Shown piece after piece: positions 44,050-56,600 of a stretch of DNA of 64,000 nucleotides (position 1 is the first letter of the stretch; each line of letters starts with the position of its first letter). The stretch lies in the NCBI GenBank assembly GCA_001692895.1, contig KV748190.1, forward strand, positions 1,203,645 to 1,267,644, given 5' to 3'. Source of the stretch: Cenococcum geophilum 1.58 (taxonomy: Eukaryota > Ascomycota > Dothideomycetes > Gloniales > Gloniaceae). Below the pieces are notes generated by a model. The model saw only the letters and a program-made list of their open reading frames with translations, was not told the origin of the DNA and did no database searches. The translations under genes and the position numbers were made by a program.

Positions 44050-45627
44050 ATGTTCCCTAATACGCAGCAAGCACTGGTGCACCTACCAGGGAAGCCATCG
44101 CACGACCAGGAGCTGCAGTTGCCTCGAGGAGAGTGCGGCTTCATACTCCCAGAAACTGACTCGGGCAATGGCCCACGACAGCGCTGCTCGTGCCGAAGCT
44201 TTTATCCAGATTCCGTAGTCCGCTCCCGCTGTGGCTGTGGCCATCAAGCATGGCATCACGAAGCACAACCACTCTCTTCGGTCTCGATGCAGGAGCACAT
44301 TTTGGTCGTTGAAGAACTGAAACGGTTGAAGCAAGAGTTGAAAAGGTTCGAGATGCTGGAGCAGGAGCTCCTTAAGGAGCGAACAGTTAGGGATGAAAGA
44401 GACAGGATATGGAAGGGCATTGAGGAGCGTCTGTACGAGAATATGAGGTGGCTCAAAGTTCACTTGGACGATAAGGTCGAGGCGGTTGTCGATAAGACGC
44501 AAGAATGCCACGATGCGATTAAGGCGGTTCAGGAGAAGTTGATTAGCGTGGATGACGCAGCTATGGAGTTAGAGAACAGGATCGAAAAAGTAGAGCACGG
44601 AAGAGGTCTATTGTCGAGGTCGTTGACTCCCGTCGTTGAGACTACCCAGCCTCTACCCCCGCCGCCTCAGCAAACGATTGCGGAGTTACCCATAAGGACT
44701 GAGAAGAAGTACCCTCAGTCATGGAGTACGCGTGCCATTTTTGTCCCACGCAGAGCGCAGCAGTTTGCATATGATCCCGACAGCACTGGTTACAGGCGAT
44801 GCCAGTCACGCAATCTCCAACCGAACCTCGACTTTTCCAGCCAAGACAGTGCTTCCTTTGCCAACGCCATTGAAGCTGTGTTTAAGGGGGTCCTCCGAGG
44901 GCGTCCGTGGATGCCGTTGACAGGCTATCGGCCAGAGGACGAACCGTTCGGTCGCATGGCCCTACGACAACTCCCGAGCGATCTATGCATTAAAGACGTA
45001 TGGGATTATCCTTTCCTAGCGGATCACTGCATTGCACACGATAAAATGCAGGGCGATGTTCTCTACATCGCTTTGCAACACGAAGACCTTTCCTGGCATG
45101 ACGTTAGATTCCTCCCTTCCGTTCTTGGATCGGACGAATCCTGCTGGCAGCACGATGAAGAACTCGATGGTTTGGCTGGTTTCAAGAGCTTGGATTCTGA
45201 ACTCATGTACGATTATCAGGATCCTCCGCCCTACTCATCACGCACTCACCCCGGCATCGATAGGGCGCCGTCAAAACTAGATGTCCTTGCCGATTCGGCA
45301 TCTATGCTATCTCGCGTGGAAAGGCAGCCCACCAACTATTCGGAGCGGAGCAGTCTCAGAAGTTTTGAGACCGAGGGTTCAGACGATGAGCACAGAGACA
45401 AGAAGCCAAAACTCCGTCCCAAGCAATCCATGCCGGCTTTGAATGGCTCGAGCAGCGCATCATCTGCGCCAGCAGTGTATGTTTCTGGCAGGTCCAAGAG
45501 GAAGATGCCCGTGCGGGAGAAAGGTCCAAAGGAGCCACTGCATTTCAATGTCTCCAATGTCGCAAAGTGGAGGCCAAACATTTTGCACCCCCATAACGGT
45601 AAGGAGAAGGCCGAGGCGGCACAGTAA
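44050..45627 (+). CDS. Conserved-looking coiled-coil protein of unknown function
   Basis: Intron-free frame of 525 residues. A cysteine/histidine cluster lies at about residues 46-70 (CSCRSFYPD, then CGCGHQAWHH), which could bind a metal. A charged helical stretch (about 79-190, for example VVEELKRLKQELKRFEMLEQ) is a likely coiled coil. A Pro-rich linker follows, then a compact region (about 225-390) with ordered-looking sequence (DLCIKDVWDYPFLADHCIAH). The C-terminus is Ser-rich and basic (RDKKPKLRPKQ, SGRSKRKMPVREKG), suggesting a nuclear place. No known domain recognised. The start is the first ATG of the frame, and the long C/T-rich leader before it suits a regulated gene. Confidence 0.75.
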   Translation: MFPNTQQALVHLPGKPSHDQELQLPRGECGFILPETDSGNGPRQRCSCRSFYPDSVVRSRCGCGHQAWHHEAQPLSSVSMQEHILVVEELKRLKQELKRFEMLEQELLKERTVRDERDRIWKGIEERLYENMRWLKVHLDDKVEAVVDKTQECHDAIKAVQEKLISVDDAAMELENRIEKVEHGRGLLSRSLTPVVETTQPLPPPPQQTIAELPIRTEKKYPQSWSTRAIFVPRRAQQFAYDPDSTGYRRCQSRNLQPNLDFSSQDSASFANAIEAVFKGVLRGRPWMPLTGYRPEDEPFGRMALRQLPSDLCIKDVWDYPFLADHCIAHDKMQGDVLYIALQHEDLSWHDVRFLPSVLGSDESCWQHDEELDGLAGFKSLDSELMYDYQDPPPYSSRTHPGIDRAPSKLDVLADSASMLSRVERQPTNYSERSSLRSFETEGSDDEHRDKKPKLRPKQSMPALNGSSSASSAPAVYVSGRSKRKMPVREKGPKEPLHFNVSNVAKWRPNILHPHNGKEKAEAAQ

Positions 45628-46735
45628 CAGATAGGGAATGCGCTGATTCCCAACAACGCTCATTATATTTCATACGGAACGGGGGACATCGATTTAAAAT
45701 TTCACCTGAGGCGTTCAAAAAGCCTTTGCTATGTAGGGATGGATACCCACCCGGCGTTTGGAGACTGGGAGAAAGCGTTTTACAGATGGTTAATTTGGGA
45801 CCTTCATGGGCGTTTTGCAAGAAGAGTGTCGTGGGGAAAATATCTCTTGTCTCTGTAATTGGGATGTACGAGTAGGGATCCGGTATTTGTAGAGGCTCAC
45901 TCGTTGACTAGTCGCGGGCGAGGAAGTAGAAGTTCCCAATCAAGTGCTTTGTAAAATCACGCAGCCGTTTCGTTTGCTTCGATACAAATCCTTACAAACC
46001 TCTGGGCACCCGAATGCTTTTCGTTTTCTTACGGACGTTGGCGTCGCTATGGTTTTCCAGTTGAACGGCCGTCAAGATGACGACAGCAAGGCTTGGTTTA
46101 AATGCAGTAGACAGAGGCCACGTAAACATGAATTCTCACCGTTCACACCGCAAAAAAGGGTAGAAATAGGAGGCTAAAATTATAGAGTGGAATTAGCCTC
46201 CAGCACTGTCCTGTAAAAGCTGTGCCGTACCTCATCGGGGCGCTGTCCGGCCATACTGATGTGTGCGAGGGAATTCAAAGCCCTCAAGCTGGGCGAGATG
46301 GACAGCTGTCCTGTGAAAGAGCAGCTGGACACACACTGCAATGGGCATGCTGCACCCCATGCACTGCTAGGTTCTCTTAGATAGAGTGGGACCGACTATT
46401 TGGGTCGTGACCGGCATCAGGTCTAAAATCGGGGTCGTTGTGTGAGGATACTCCCATCCCCCAAAATGATCAACCTTTCTTATCGCCCTCCGGATGCCCT
46501 CCCACCTTCACACCGCGATCTGCCCCATGCNTCGATACCACCTCGACCGCTGTCTGCTGAGCCCAACCAGGTTCCTGACTTGGCAATCATCGACCATATG
46601 TCACCTGGCTCTCATCCCGAGTTGGCGGCTTTGTTGTGTGCCTTTGTTGTGTGCCTATCAGTTCCCAAATCTTACCCGGACATTTGCACCCAGTAGGGGA
46701 GGAAAGGCCGTGCTTCCACCCTGCAGCTCAGGGTA
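45628..46735. other. Intergenic region; left half of the original permease upstream region
   Basis: About 1.1 kb between the coiled-coil gene and the composite mobile block. Frames at 45,944-46,177 and 46,442-46,696 have no recognisable product. One unresolved base lies at 46,531. Before the block inserted at 46,734-46,735 this DNA was contiguous with 61,305 onward, so it lay upstream of the Dal5-type gene. Confidence 0.5.
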
Positions 46736-46845
46736 TTGTTCTTGCCGAAATATCGTGAACTCGCGCCGGAGTAAAGCCGGTCATCGCGCACCACCCAATT
46801 TCACATAGAAATCGATGCCATTGATTATTTTTACTTGCCCACACC
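46736..46845 (+). repeat. Left inverted end of the two-gene element
   Basis: About 110 bp complementary to 61,193-61,302, with only a few changes, mainly toward the inner edge. It is followed by a spacer and the ATG at 46,929. Confidence 0.88.
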
Positions 46846-47948
46846 TTCTACCCCCAACAATTACGGCGTAAAATCATACTTTGGTCTAGCTGCATTAAGC
46901 CAATTGTATAGAATTGCTGGTGTTAACCATGGAGCCGCCTACACGTATATTTAGTCGCGCTAATAAGGGCCAAAATTATAAGCGTGCATTATCTACTACC
47001 TCGCCAACACAGGCTTCTAAAAGGACTCCAAAGCGTTGTTTAAAGCTTATTTTAAAGAAGGCTTCAAATCGTCAAGTAAGGCGTTATACGGAACCACCGC
47101 AGCAACTACTATCACCAATATTTATAGAGTCTTCGCCACCGCGGCCAGAGCAGCTAGATAAAGAGGAGGAGGAGGATAAGGAGGAGCCGGAGGAGGAGCT
47201 AGATAAGGAGGAGGAGGAAGAGAAGAAGAAAGAGGAGCTAGAGGAGCAGCCGGAGGAGCCAGAAGAGCAGCCGGAAGAGGAGCTAGAGGAGGAGCCGGAG
47301 GAGCTTCCTATTAGCTTTATAAGTTGGTAGAAGGCAGTATATAAGAAAGAGGCCTTACCTAGTGCGGTATCTTTAAAATATAACACTACTAACCTCTTCT
47401 ACTACCTAATTAAGCGCTAGCAAGACAGTATTATTGCTAAGTATATACCGCGGATCTTTACCATTAATCACCTTAAAGCTACTGCCTCCTATAAGAAGCA
47501 ATTAAAGACTAATTACTTCCGCTACAAGATTAGTAATCATTATAATCTATATAAGGTAACTAAGCTGCTTAAAGATCTTTATAAGCAGAATCCTACTAAG
47601 TTATTATACTTAGATCTTACCTTATATATAATTAAGGAGAAGCCCTAAAAGATACTAGCACCGTTATTAACACCTTCCTTTAGCCAAGCAGTAAGATCTA
47701 GTAAAAGAACTACTACCTAAATCTAAGAAGCCAATCTCCCTAATATTATTGCCGTAGAGGAAACTACTAGTAATAGGATTCCGGCTCTAGTAAGTAGGTA
47801 GCCTTATATTAATAGCTACTATTTTAATAAAGGAGCTACCTACTAGTAAAATAGACGTAGAAATAAAGCTAATTAAGTTAAGCACTACTATCCTATTAAT
47901 ACTTATATCCTTTAGAGGTAGAGTAAAGAGATTTAATTAGATACATTA

Positions 47949-48220
47949 TTTCAGCCAGGCAGGTATCACGAAATGACTTAAGCTGGCTGGTAGGTAGAGA
48001 CACAGAATTGTACGAGTGATCTGTTCTATTCAAGGTGGCTCTCGAGGGTCTATATATACACGAGGAAGATGCTAGAATAGGAAAGGAGGGAGGTATAGGC
48101 AATAGAGATACGTACTAAGACATACGAAATACGAGGGTAAGCACTAGGGTAGTCTTTACATAGGGTACTAGGTATTAAAGACAATTGTAATACGGTTGAA
48201 AGCTACCTCTGTGGCCAACA
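47949..48220 (-). repeat. 3' LTR of the copia element (272 bp)
   Basis: Plus strand begins TTTCAGCCAGGCAGG and ends GTGGCCAACA. CATTA precedes it. Matches 53,179-53,450 with about a dozen C/T or G/A differences. Confidence 0.92.
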
Positions 48221-48551
48221 CACCCCCTCAGATCTGACGTAGAGCGGCAGAGCTGGATTACCGGATTAGGCAGTCGGGATAGACGACCTGGTGGTGAGCT
48301 TTGCTGCTGTCCGAGTGTCAATTTACCAGATGTCTAATATCGCGGAGCCCTACTATATCGACGAATTTTTAATGATTTTGCTTTGAGAGAGCTTTAGTTA
48401 GTCCATCTGCAGCCATTTCGCTCGTTGGTACCCACTGTATGATGAAGCTTCCATTTTGGACCTCTTGGCGAAGCCAGAATTAATGGATATCTACGTATCG
48501 GAGCTTTATAGATACCGTAGGAGTCTCTTTCGTCACGATCCGTACTGACTG

Positions 48552-51500
48552 CTAATTGTCACAATTAATAATGACGTCCTGTTCTGGGTCGAATCTAATG
48601 GCCTTGAATATCCGCACTATATACTCGACCTCCCCACTAATGTGTGAGAGAGCTAGGAGTTCTGCCTCCGTAGTAGACTTAGTTACTGCCTTTTGTCTAG
48701 TTGCCTGCCATGCTATAGGCCTATTGAATAAGCTTATCAAGAAGCCCTGTAAGCTCCAACGTGTTGGAGCATCGTCAGCAAAGCTAGCATCAGAAGCAGC
48801 TTTTAGAACCTGGTTTATCTCATGTGGCGTGATAGTAGAGAACTCAAGAGCGAGGTATCTGGTATCGTAGAGATAGGTGAGCAATCTGTTGATCTCCGCA
48901 AGATAAGCTGGTGACGGATTTTGCAAGAACTTAGCCAGCTTGCTGACAGAAAAAGCGACGTCTGGTCGTGTAGTAGATGCAGGATACGTTGCAGAACCTA
49001 TACGGCGTTAATATCCTTTCATCTAATTCGGCGTAGCTTCTCCTTTGTACGGTGTCAATTCCTGGCCCGATAGTGGTGTAGCTGATGGCTTTAGATATTC
49101 TAGATGGTATACCGAGACTAGCTTCTCGAGATACTAATCTAGATAGAGCCAGAGCTTTCCCTTTTGTCGATCTCGCACAATACGAGTATTTAGGAATGAC
49201 GTGAATTGAGGTATTTTGCGGATCTCGAATCGATCTTGTAGCTACTTTAGGATGTCCTCCATCTGCTGTCAACAGCTCGGGTGTCCTATAATTAGGATGT
49301 TGTCGACGTAGAAGAATATAAAGATAGGTTCGGTAGGGTGTATATAGAGACATGGCTTATCCAGTACCGCTTTTAAACCTATGCTTTGCAGAGCAGTAGA
49401 TATTTCCAAAAACTATAATTTTGGAGATTTCCGTAGTCCGTACATTGCCTTTCTTAAACGGAGAGAGAATCCAAATAATAGGTCTACACCCTCAGGGGGA
49501 ATAAGGTAGACCTTATCGTCAACTAAGGCATTGACGAAGGCGTTAACGGCGTCAATCTGTATAACGTCCAGGTTGAAGCCGGCGATGAGAGCGCAGAGCA
49601 GACGGAAGGTCCGATAGGCTGCCGTAATAGCTTTGACCTCCTCTTGTGAGACTGCTTAAAGGTCTCCGTGGACGACCAGACGAGCTTTAAATCTCATAAT
49701 AAAGCCGTCCGAATCTTCCTTGTACGTAAAGACCCATATAATAGGAAGTCGATGAACCTTCTTAACTAGTCGTACCTCGTCCCAGGTATGTTTTCCCATT
49801 AAGGCCTTTGTCTCGGTGTGAGCAGCTGCTTTAAACTCCGTAGCGTACCTATAATTAAGCATCTCTTTCCATGACTTTAGTGGTGGTGGAAAGTCGTCTC
49901 AATATCCGTACGTCTTTGTAGCAGCAGTATAGAACGCGTGAGCCAATGGTGTCGTATCTGGATTGATGATATCATCACCGTCACTGTTTTAAACCGCAAA
50001 GGCTCGTCGTTATAGATCCTAATTTGGCATATCTTTCTTCTTTGCTATAGGCCGCTTTTTACGGCCAGAACGTCTCTTACCCCCTGACGATGAGCCTGCT
50101 GTCGTCTGAGGTTCGGAACGAGGTGTAGGGTCTACGAACGGTGGTTCGGTGACTTCAGAAGATAACTGAGTGGTAGATGATATCTATGGCGTAGATGCCA
50201 CCGTAGATGGTGATTGCTGAGGCGCTAAAGACGCTAATGGTATAGACGGTTCTGGAGTTAGCTCCGGGGTAGGTAGCTAACGGAGTTCTTCTATTAAGAT
50301 CTAAATGCTTTTTAACGTAGGAGTAACGTCGATACTTGCCAAATGCGGCAGTCTTATATCCAGTTCTTCGTCAAAGTTCTCTATCCAGTCCTTACTGCCA
50401 TCTTAAAGATTATCCAATAGGTCCTGGACTTGCTAAAAACGGTCCTTTTGAGCCTATGAGATAATAAGGTGTTCTGGTGTTTCGGGAGATTAATATCTCT
50501 TTAACTTATCAATTCGTACATCACGAGATCGGATAATGCGGTTGGTGGTTAGTATCCATATCCTATAGATATTTGACGCTTCCATACCAACGAGATAGCC
50601 TATTTGGGCTCGTGGCTCAAACTTTGCCTTCCTAGGAATGCCGTGTTTAATAAGCACGTAGGTCAAAGATCCGGCTACACGAAGCCCTGCTAGCCATGGC
50701 TTCCGTTTATACAGCATCTTAAATAGGGTCTTCCAGTCGATGGACTCAATGGGAGTTCAATTAAGTAGGAATACTGCAAGGAGCACGAACTCGGGCCACA
50801 GATCTACGGGTAACTTTGCTTCAATAACAGCAGTCCTTGCTCGTTCGGAAATGGCTCTCCCTAACCTCTCTGCAGGTCCATTTTAAGCAGGAGTATCTGG
50901 TGTCAATTACTCAATAACACCTCCGTCAAGCTGGATGAGGTTCTTTACCCTAGCGCCTACACCTTGCTCCTTATCCATATGCCAAATGCGGATACCTCAA
51001 GCATCAAATTTCTTCGCAAATGCTATCATCAATTCGAAGAGTAGAAACAGCGTCTCTTGCTTATAGTTCTTAATGGAAAAGGCACAATGGTACTTCGTGT
51101 AGTCACACCAAAAATAAGCTACACATGTATCTCCATTAAACCCGTCTTCTTCCATAATAACATCAAAGTGTACACGTTCGAAAGGGTAGGTTCCCTTTAC
51201 GGATATTCTGTGAGATGTCTACTGTGTCATCTTTCCAAGAACACATGGTTCACAAAGTGGTACACCATACGGAGTTCTTCCTCTGTCCGTCTTGACCACC
51301 TTAACCCCGTCTGCCGCAGTCGGCAGATAATCCACTAACTCCATATCGCAGTGTAGTAAGCGCTAATACCATACTTTGTCATATGCTAAGGTCTTAAAGA
51401 ATCTGGTGGACGTAGCGTAGGCAGTAGGAGTAGGTGGTACGCAGGCGATGGCATTAATAAGGTAGAGACCTCCGTATTCCATAAGGTTGCCGAACAGGCT

Positions 51501-53018
51501 TCCGTCATCTTTATAGCGCAGATGGTTCATAGATTGGTCCATAATTACTCCAACCCTACGGAGCTTTGCTGCGGATATCAGATTGGTATGAAAATACGGA
51601 GCGTACGCTACGTTCCTCAATGTCAGATACCGAGTCAGACGTTGTTCGCCCACCTCAATGGCCAAGTTAATATCACCGTATCCATAGATTTCTGCTCCAG
51701 AATCTCCAGCCGTTACTGTAGACATGCATGGCTTAAGGTCACGGAAGTATCTAATATCGTTGCAGAAGTGGGTGTCTGCCATAGTGTCATACCCCCAGGC
51801 GTTAATCAAAGACAGATCCGGATGTTCCTACAATAATAACAATAAGTAGGATGTTGTTACAGCAGCTGCTATAGCTCGGGGCCTATCCAGATCCTCAATC
51901 TTTTCAGCAGAGGCTGGAGACGTCCTTAACCTAGGGCCTTCCTTCTCAATCTGCTTAACTCTTTTGTCATAATACTGCTTGTTTATCGGGACCTTAAGCC
52001 ATTCCTAACACCTCCATAGACACTCGTCATTCGGTACAAAGTTCGGACCTCGGAGAGACTGAAATAGCTACTTACAATTCCTTAACTTATGGGGTAAACC
52101 ACAAGCAAAGCACTTTGTTTCAGGTAATTAAAAAGGTGCTAGGGTGGTAGACGTCGTAGGATCTACAGACGGCTGCCCTAATAGTGTAGCATGGGCGTTA
52201 CGTCCCGTATTTAGATGCTTGTAGAGGAGGTTAAATTCCTCAATCATCGTCGACATTTCGAGCTTCTCTGACCTCTTCGCTACCTTCTGGATAAAGGCAT
52301 AGTACAGAGCTGGACAGATCTCCTCACAGTCCTGGACAAAGGCTCGTACAACGCTGCTTTCCGTTGCCTCTATCAGCCCTTCCTCTAGCTCTTCGCCGTT
52401 CTATATAATGGTGATATAAAGCTAAAGCCATAATTCCAGAGTCTGACGTTTAGGCCCTTGTTTCCTTTTTTTAAGATCGTCCAATACCATCTGCTATAGC
52501 GTAGCTTAAGATGGCTTTGCTACCTTCCTTAACTGTCTTACAATCGAATATAGTGTAGTGAGGTTCTTAAGATACCCTAAGAAGTTGGTGCCCACGGTGG
52601 CATACAAAAGTGCTGCGAACGTATGGAGCTTCTCTTCCCGCTTTAGGTAGTCCTGTCATTATAGCTTATAGAGCTCGAAGAGCATTCTCTATATCTCTAG
52701 AGATTGCTAAGGTTGTTATTCTTGTTAACTCAATGACCCAGGTGTAGCTGTTCCAGTAAACGCTGGAGTTGCTACTAGAGCTGCAGGGTCCGCTGCTGGT
52801 GCTGCAGGGTCTGCAGGTGCTGCTACAGGTGCTATAGGAGCTGCTGCTATCGAAGGTATGGCTGGCTCAGTGTTTTGCTTAATTTCGTTCTCCGTCTTAT
52901 CTGGGTCGACATAGTCCCAGATCTTCGCAAAACTTGCTTCTTGACGGATAAATTGAAACCATATAGGCCAGTCTTTCTAGGTTAGCAAAAGAGGGTTCGT
53001 AGAGTCCTTGGTTGCCAT
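48552..53018 (-). pseudogene. Copia polyprotein (gag, protease, integrase, RT, RNase H), broken
   Basis: Minus-strand frame starting MATKDSTNPLLLT at 53,018, interrupted by scattered stops. A Pro/Ala-rich stretch follows the start. Protease is around 51,700-51,800, with VTAGDSGAEIYG. Pre-integrase and integrase lie around 51,300-50,500 (CEPCVLGK, then HFDVIMEE). Reverse transcriptase is around 49,860-49,100, with TWDEVRLVKKVHRLP and FKARLVVHGDL. Copia RNase H is at 48,926-48,552, with SDASFADD, SLFNRPIAWQATRQKAV and STTEAELLAL. The order integrase before RT identifies Ty1/copia. Confidence 0.85.
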
Positions 53019-53178
53019 AGTGGCTCTTATTTTAAGGTTCTTTTAAGGTTGCGTAAAGAGACGCGCTTACGCGTAAGGCACGCGATATTTCGTGACGAAC
53101 TATGCTCAAAGAGGCTTAGTGGTAGTCGTCTGGCCACTAAGATCTCCCTAGTGCTCAGAAGGTTACCGGGCTTATAAC

Positions 53179-53450
53179 TTTCAGCCAGGCAGGTATCACG
53201 AAATAACTTAAGCTGGCTGGTAGGTAGAGACACAGAATTATACGAGTGATCTGTTCTATTCAAGGTGGCTCTCAAGGGTCTATATATACACGAGGAAGAT
53301 GCTAGAATAGGAAAGGAGGGAGGTACAGGCAACAGAGATACGTACTAAGACATACGAAATACGAGGGTAAGCACTAGGGTAGTCTTTACATAGGGTACTA
53401 GGCATCAAAGACAATTGTAATACGGTCGAAAGCTACCTCCGTGGCCAACA
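53179..53450 (-). repeat. 5' LTR of the copia element (272 bp)
   Basis: Same length and ends as the 3' LTR. Followed by CATTA (53,451-53,455) and then directly by the TATTA duplication of the gypsy element. Confidence 0.92.
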
Positions 53451-53460
53451 CATTATATTA

Positions 53461-53658
53461 CGGCTAGCTTTCCGTAGGAGCGGTCTAATAGATTAAGCAA
53501 TAATAAGGGGCTATATTATGAATAGACTAAGGTAAGGGCTTAAAGAAAGGGGCGCGGTAGACGACTATGTACATATTCGGTCGTTGGGGTAACGTTAGGG
53601 CAACGTTGATCCGTAACCGACAACGCCTTAATGGTAGCTATGTAGACAAACCGTTACA
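53461..53658 (-). repeat. 3' LTR of gypsy element 2 (198 bp)
   Basis: Plus strand begins CGGCTAGCTTTCCG and ends ACCGTTACA. Same length as the other LTR, and differences are transitions. Confidence 0.9.
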
Positions 53659-53699
53659 TCACCCCCCTTTAAGCTAGGAGGATCGCCCTTGATCCTTAT

Positions 53700-56600
53700 A
53701 GTTAGGCTCTCCTTATCCGTCTTGCCCTTCCGTCCTTCTTTACTTTATTATCTTCCTCTAAGGGCTTTAGATCTACGTCCTTGTGATACGCCTCTAGCCA
53801 TTATATTAGCTGTACGGGTGGTCTAATATTATAGGGTCTCTTGTTGTGGAATGCCTTAATTTTATAGGGGGCGCTAATAAAGCCGTCTGCGTTATACTAG
53901 GTGTTATTTAGGTCGTGGCCTACCCAGTTAACCTTATACTATAGCCTTCTGTAGTAGGTTCTACTAGTAAGGATCTTATTAATCTTGTACTTTGGCTTGC
54001 TATTAATTAGGATTAGCTCCTCTGGCTCCTTATTCTGGCCTAGTAGGGGGTTATCTAAGTCCTTTTATAGTTGATTAGTATAGAAGACGTTTAACATCTT
54101 TATATTTAGGGGTAGGTTAATAATATATAAGTGTCCTTTTATGCCTAGAATCTTATAGGACCCTATAAGCTATCTATCTAGCTTAATACTTAGTCGGTTA
54201 GTAGCCTAGCCCTTTTTAGTAACGTATACTTAATCGCCTACTCCGAAGTCTGGTTCGCGACGGTACCTATTTACTTGCCTTGTCTACCGCTTTTAGGCCT
54301 TAGCTAGGTTATCTCTTGCCTATTTAATTACGTCCTAGGTCCTACGTATAAAGACTTAAGCTTCTTATTATATTAGTTTCTTATAAGGCGTTAAGGCTGC
54401 TTATATACGTTCCTCCTAGTTAAAGTAGAGTCTTGGCTTAAATCCTAGCTTTAGCTTATATGGTGCGAAGCTAGTAGATTTATAGGGTAAGATTGCTTAT
54501 ATAAAGTCTATATAGGGGAGGAGCTCTAACTAATTGTCCTAGTAGTGGTTAATAAAGGGCCTTAAGCGTTGGTTAATATACTGGTTTAGTACTTTTATAT
54601 TACTATTAGTTTACAGGTAACCAGATATAGAAAGCTTTTACTTAACGCTAGTTAGTTTATATAGCTCGTCTATAAAGGCTAAGATAAATTAGGGTCCTTA
54701 ATCTAATATAACTATCTTTAGAAGGCCGTATATGCGCTAGACGTATTGGTAGTATAGGTTTACTACATTAGCTGCGGTAGTAGTTTTATAGTAGGGTAGT
54801 GAAAAGGCTCTCTTACCTAGTTAATTAACGACTATAAAGACATTGTTGAAGCCCTTTTTATCTATTAGGAAGGACTTAAAATTAAAAGAGATATGCTGCT
54901 AGTAGCGTTTACTAATTAGTAGGGGGTGTAATAGGCCTAGGGTTTTATTATGGGGTATATAGGTCCTCCTGTAGGTCCTATAGTTTCCTATATAGGTATT
55001 ATAGTCTAAGGGTAGTCCTGGCTAATAGTATTGGTCTATTATAAGTTTCCTAGTCTTTGTCTTGCCTAGGTAAGCAGTTACCTAGTAAAAGTGTACCTTT
55101 ATAATAAGGTAGGTACGGAGGTAATTAGTATTAGGGACTATTAGCTTACTAAAGCGGGTTAGTAGTCCTCTTTAGAGTTTCTAGCCCTTTTAGTCTTGCT
55201 CGGCTAGCTGACGTAGCCCTACTAGCGACTTGCTAGTTCGATTGGCCTAAAGGATCTAATTAACTAGCTTATACGGTTCCTATTTATAACTTACTGCGAC
55301 TAGGGGGTCCTTAGAGGTTAACTCTAGTGTAGCAATTATAAGGGCAGGGTTAATTAGGTATATAGTGCGTGTAGCTACGTCCTTCTCTTTTTACATCTTT
55401 AGGTCCTCTTACTTTTGTAATAGGGTATTAGCTACTATATTTGCCGTACCTGGCCTATATATAATCTATATATAGAAATTAGCTAGTAGGTTTACCTAGC
55501 GGGCTTACCGTGGACTTAGTAGCCTCTTAGTTATAAAGTACTTAAGGGCTTAATGATCTGTAATTACTATAAAGGGTGTATATTAGAGGCTGATAAGGTA
55601 ACCTCGCTATTCCTATAGGCCTCTTATTACCGCTAGCATCTCTTTATTGTGGATCTTATACCGTATCTCCGTAGGAGACATTATCTTTAAAAAGAAGGCT
55701 ACTGGCTTCTAGGTCCTATTGTCTTGTAGCTAGTTTAGCACCCTAGCTACTACTCCGTTATTTATGTCCGTCTCTATATAGGTGTCTTAGAACGGTAAGT
55801 AGTGCTTAATTACGCTGCTAGATAGCATAAGGGCCTTAACTTACTTAAAGGCTTTAAGCTTTTCCTCCCCTAGTAGGTGCTATACTCCTTTCTTTATAAG
55901 CTTACTAAACAGTTATATAACTCGGCTGTAATCCTTTAAGAAGGCCCGGTAGAAGTTACAAAATCCTAGAAAGGATTATATCCCTTTTATAAAAGTAGGG
56001 GGTTCCTAATCCTTAATTATAGATAGCTTATTGGTGTCTATAGCGACCCCGTTAGTACCAATAACGAAGCTTAAAAACTTTGTCTTAGTAACGTTAAACT
56101 CACTCTTCTTAATATCTGCTTATAAGCCTACCTCTTAAAGCTTCTGTAGGACCTTCTTAATATAAACTTTATGCTTTAGTGGGTCGTCCGAGTAGATTAG
56201 GATGTCGTCTATATAGGCTGTATAGAAATTATCTAAGTAGTCGAAAAGGACGTTATTAATAAATCTCTGGAAGGATGTAGGGCCGTTATATAGTCCGAAG
56301 GGTACGATATAGTATTTATATAATCCGTACCTTATACGGAAGGTAGTTAACTCCTTTACCTCTTCTTTTAGCTATATATGGTAGAAGGCCTACTAAACGT
56401 CTAGCTTAGTAAAGATCTTAGCTCTTAATAGCCTAGTTAATGTCTCCTTAATTAATGGTAGCGGGTAGCAGTCCTTCTTGGTAATTGTATTAAGCTTTTA
56501 AAAGTTAACGCAGAATCGCTACCCCCCTTTTAGCTTCTTAGTAAATAGGACCAGAGCTGTAAAGGGTGTATTATTTGGTATAATAAACCCCTTCTATAGG

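Larger units (their letters stand above)
47949..53450 (-). mobile_element. Ty1/copia LTR retrotransposon, lightly mutated
   Basis: 5502 bp with 272-bp LTRs and a CATTA duplication at 47,944-47,948 and 53,451-53,455. On the coding (minus) strand each LTR starts TGTTGGCCAC and ends GGCTGAAA. A G-rich purine tract precedes the 3' LTR (48,221-48,230 on plus is CACCCCCTCA). It lies within ORF-A of the two-gene element. CA/TG content is close to normal and several open stretches remain, so it is less RIP-altered than its neighbours. LTR differences are transitions only. Confidence 0.92.

Noticed and set aside
47084-47386. Minus-strand Ser-rich frame
   Set aside because: Pure antisense of the Glu-rich tract of ORF-A.
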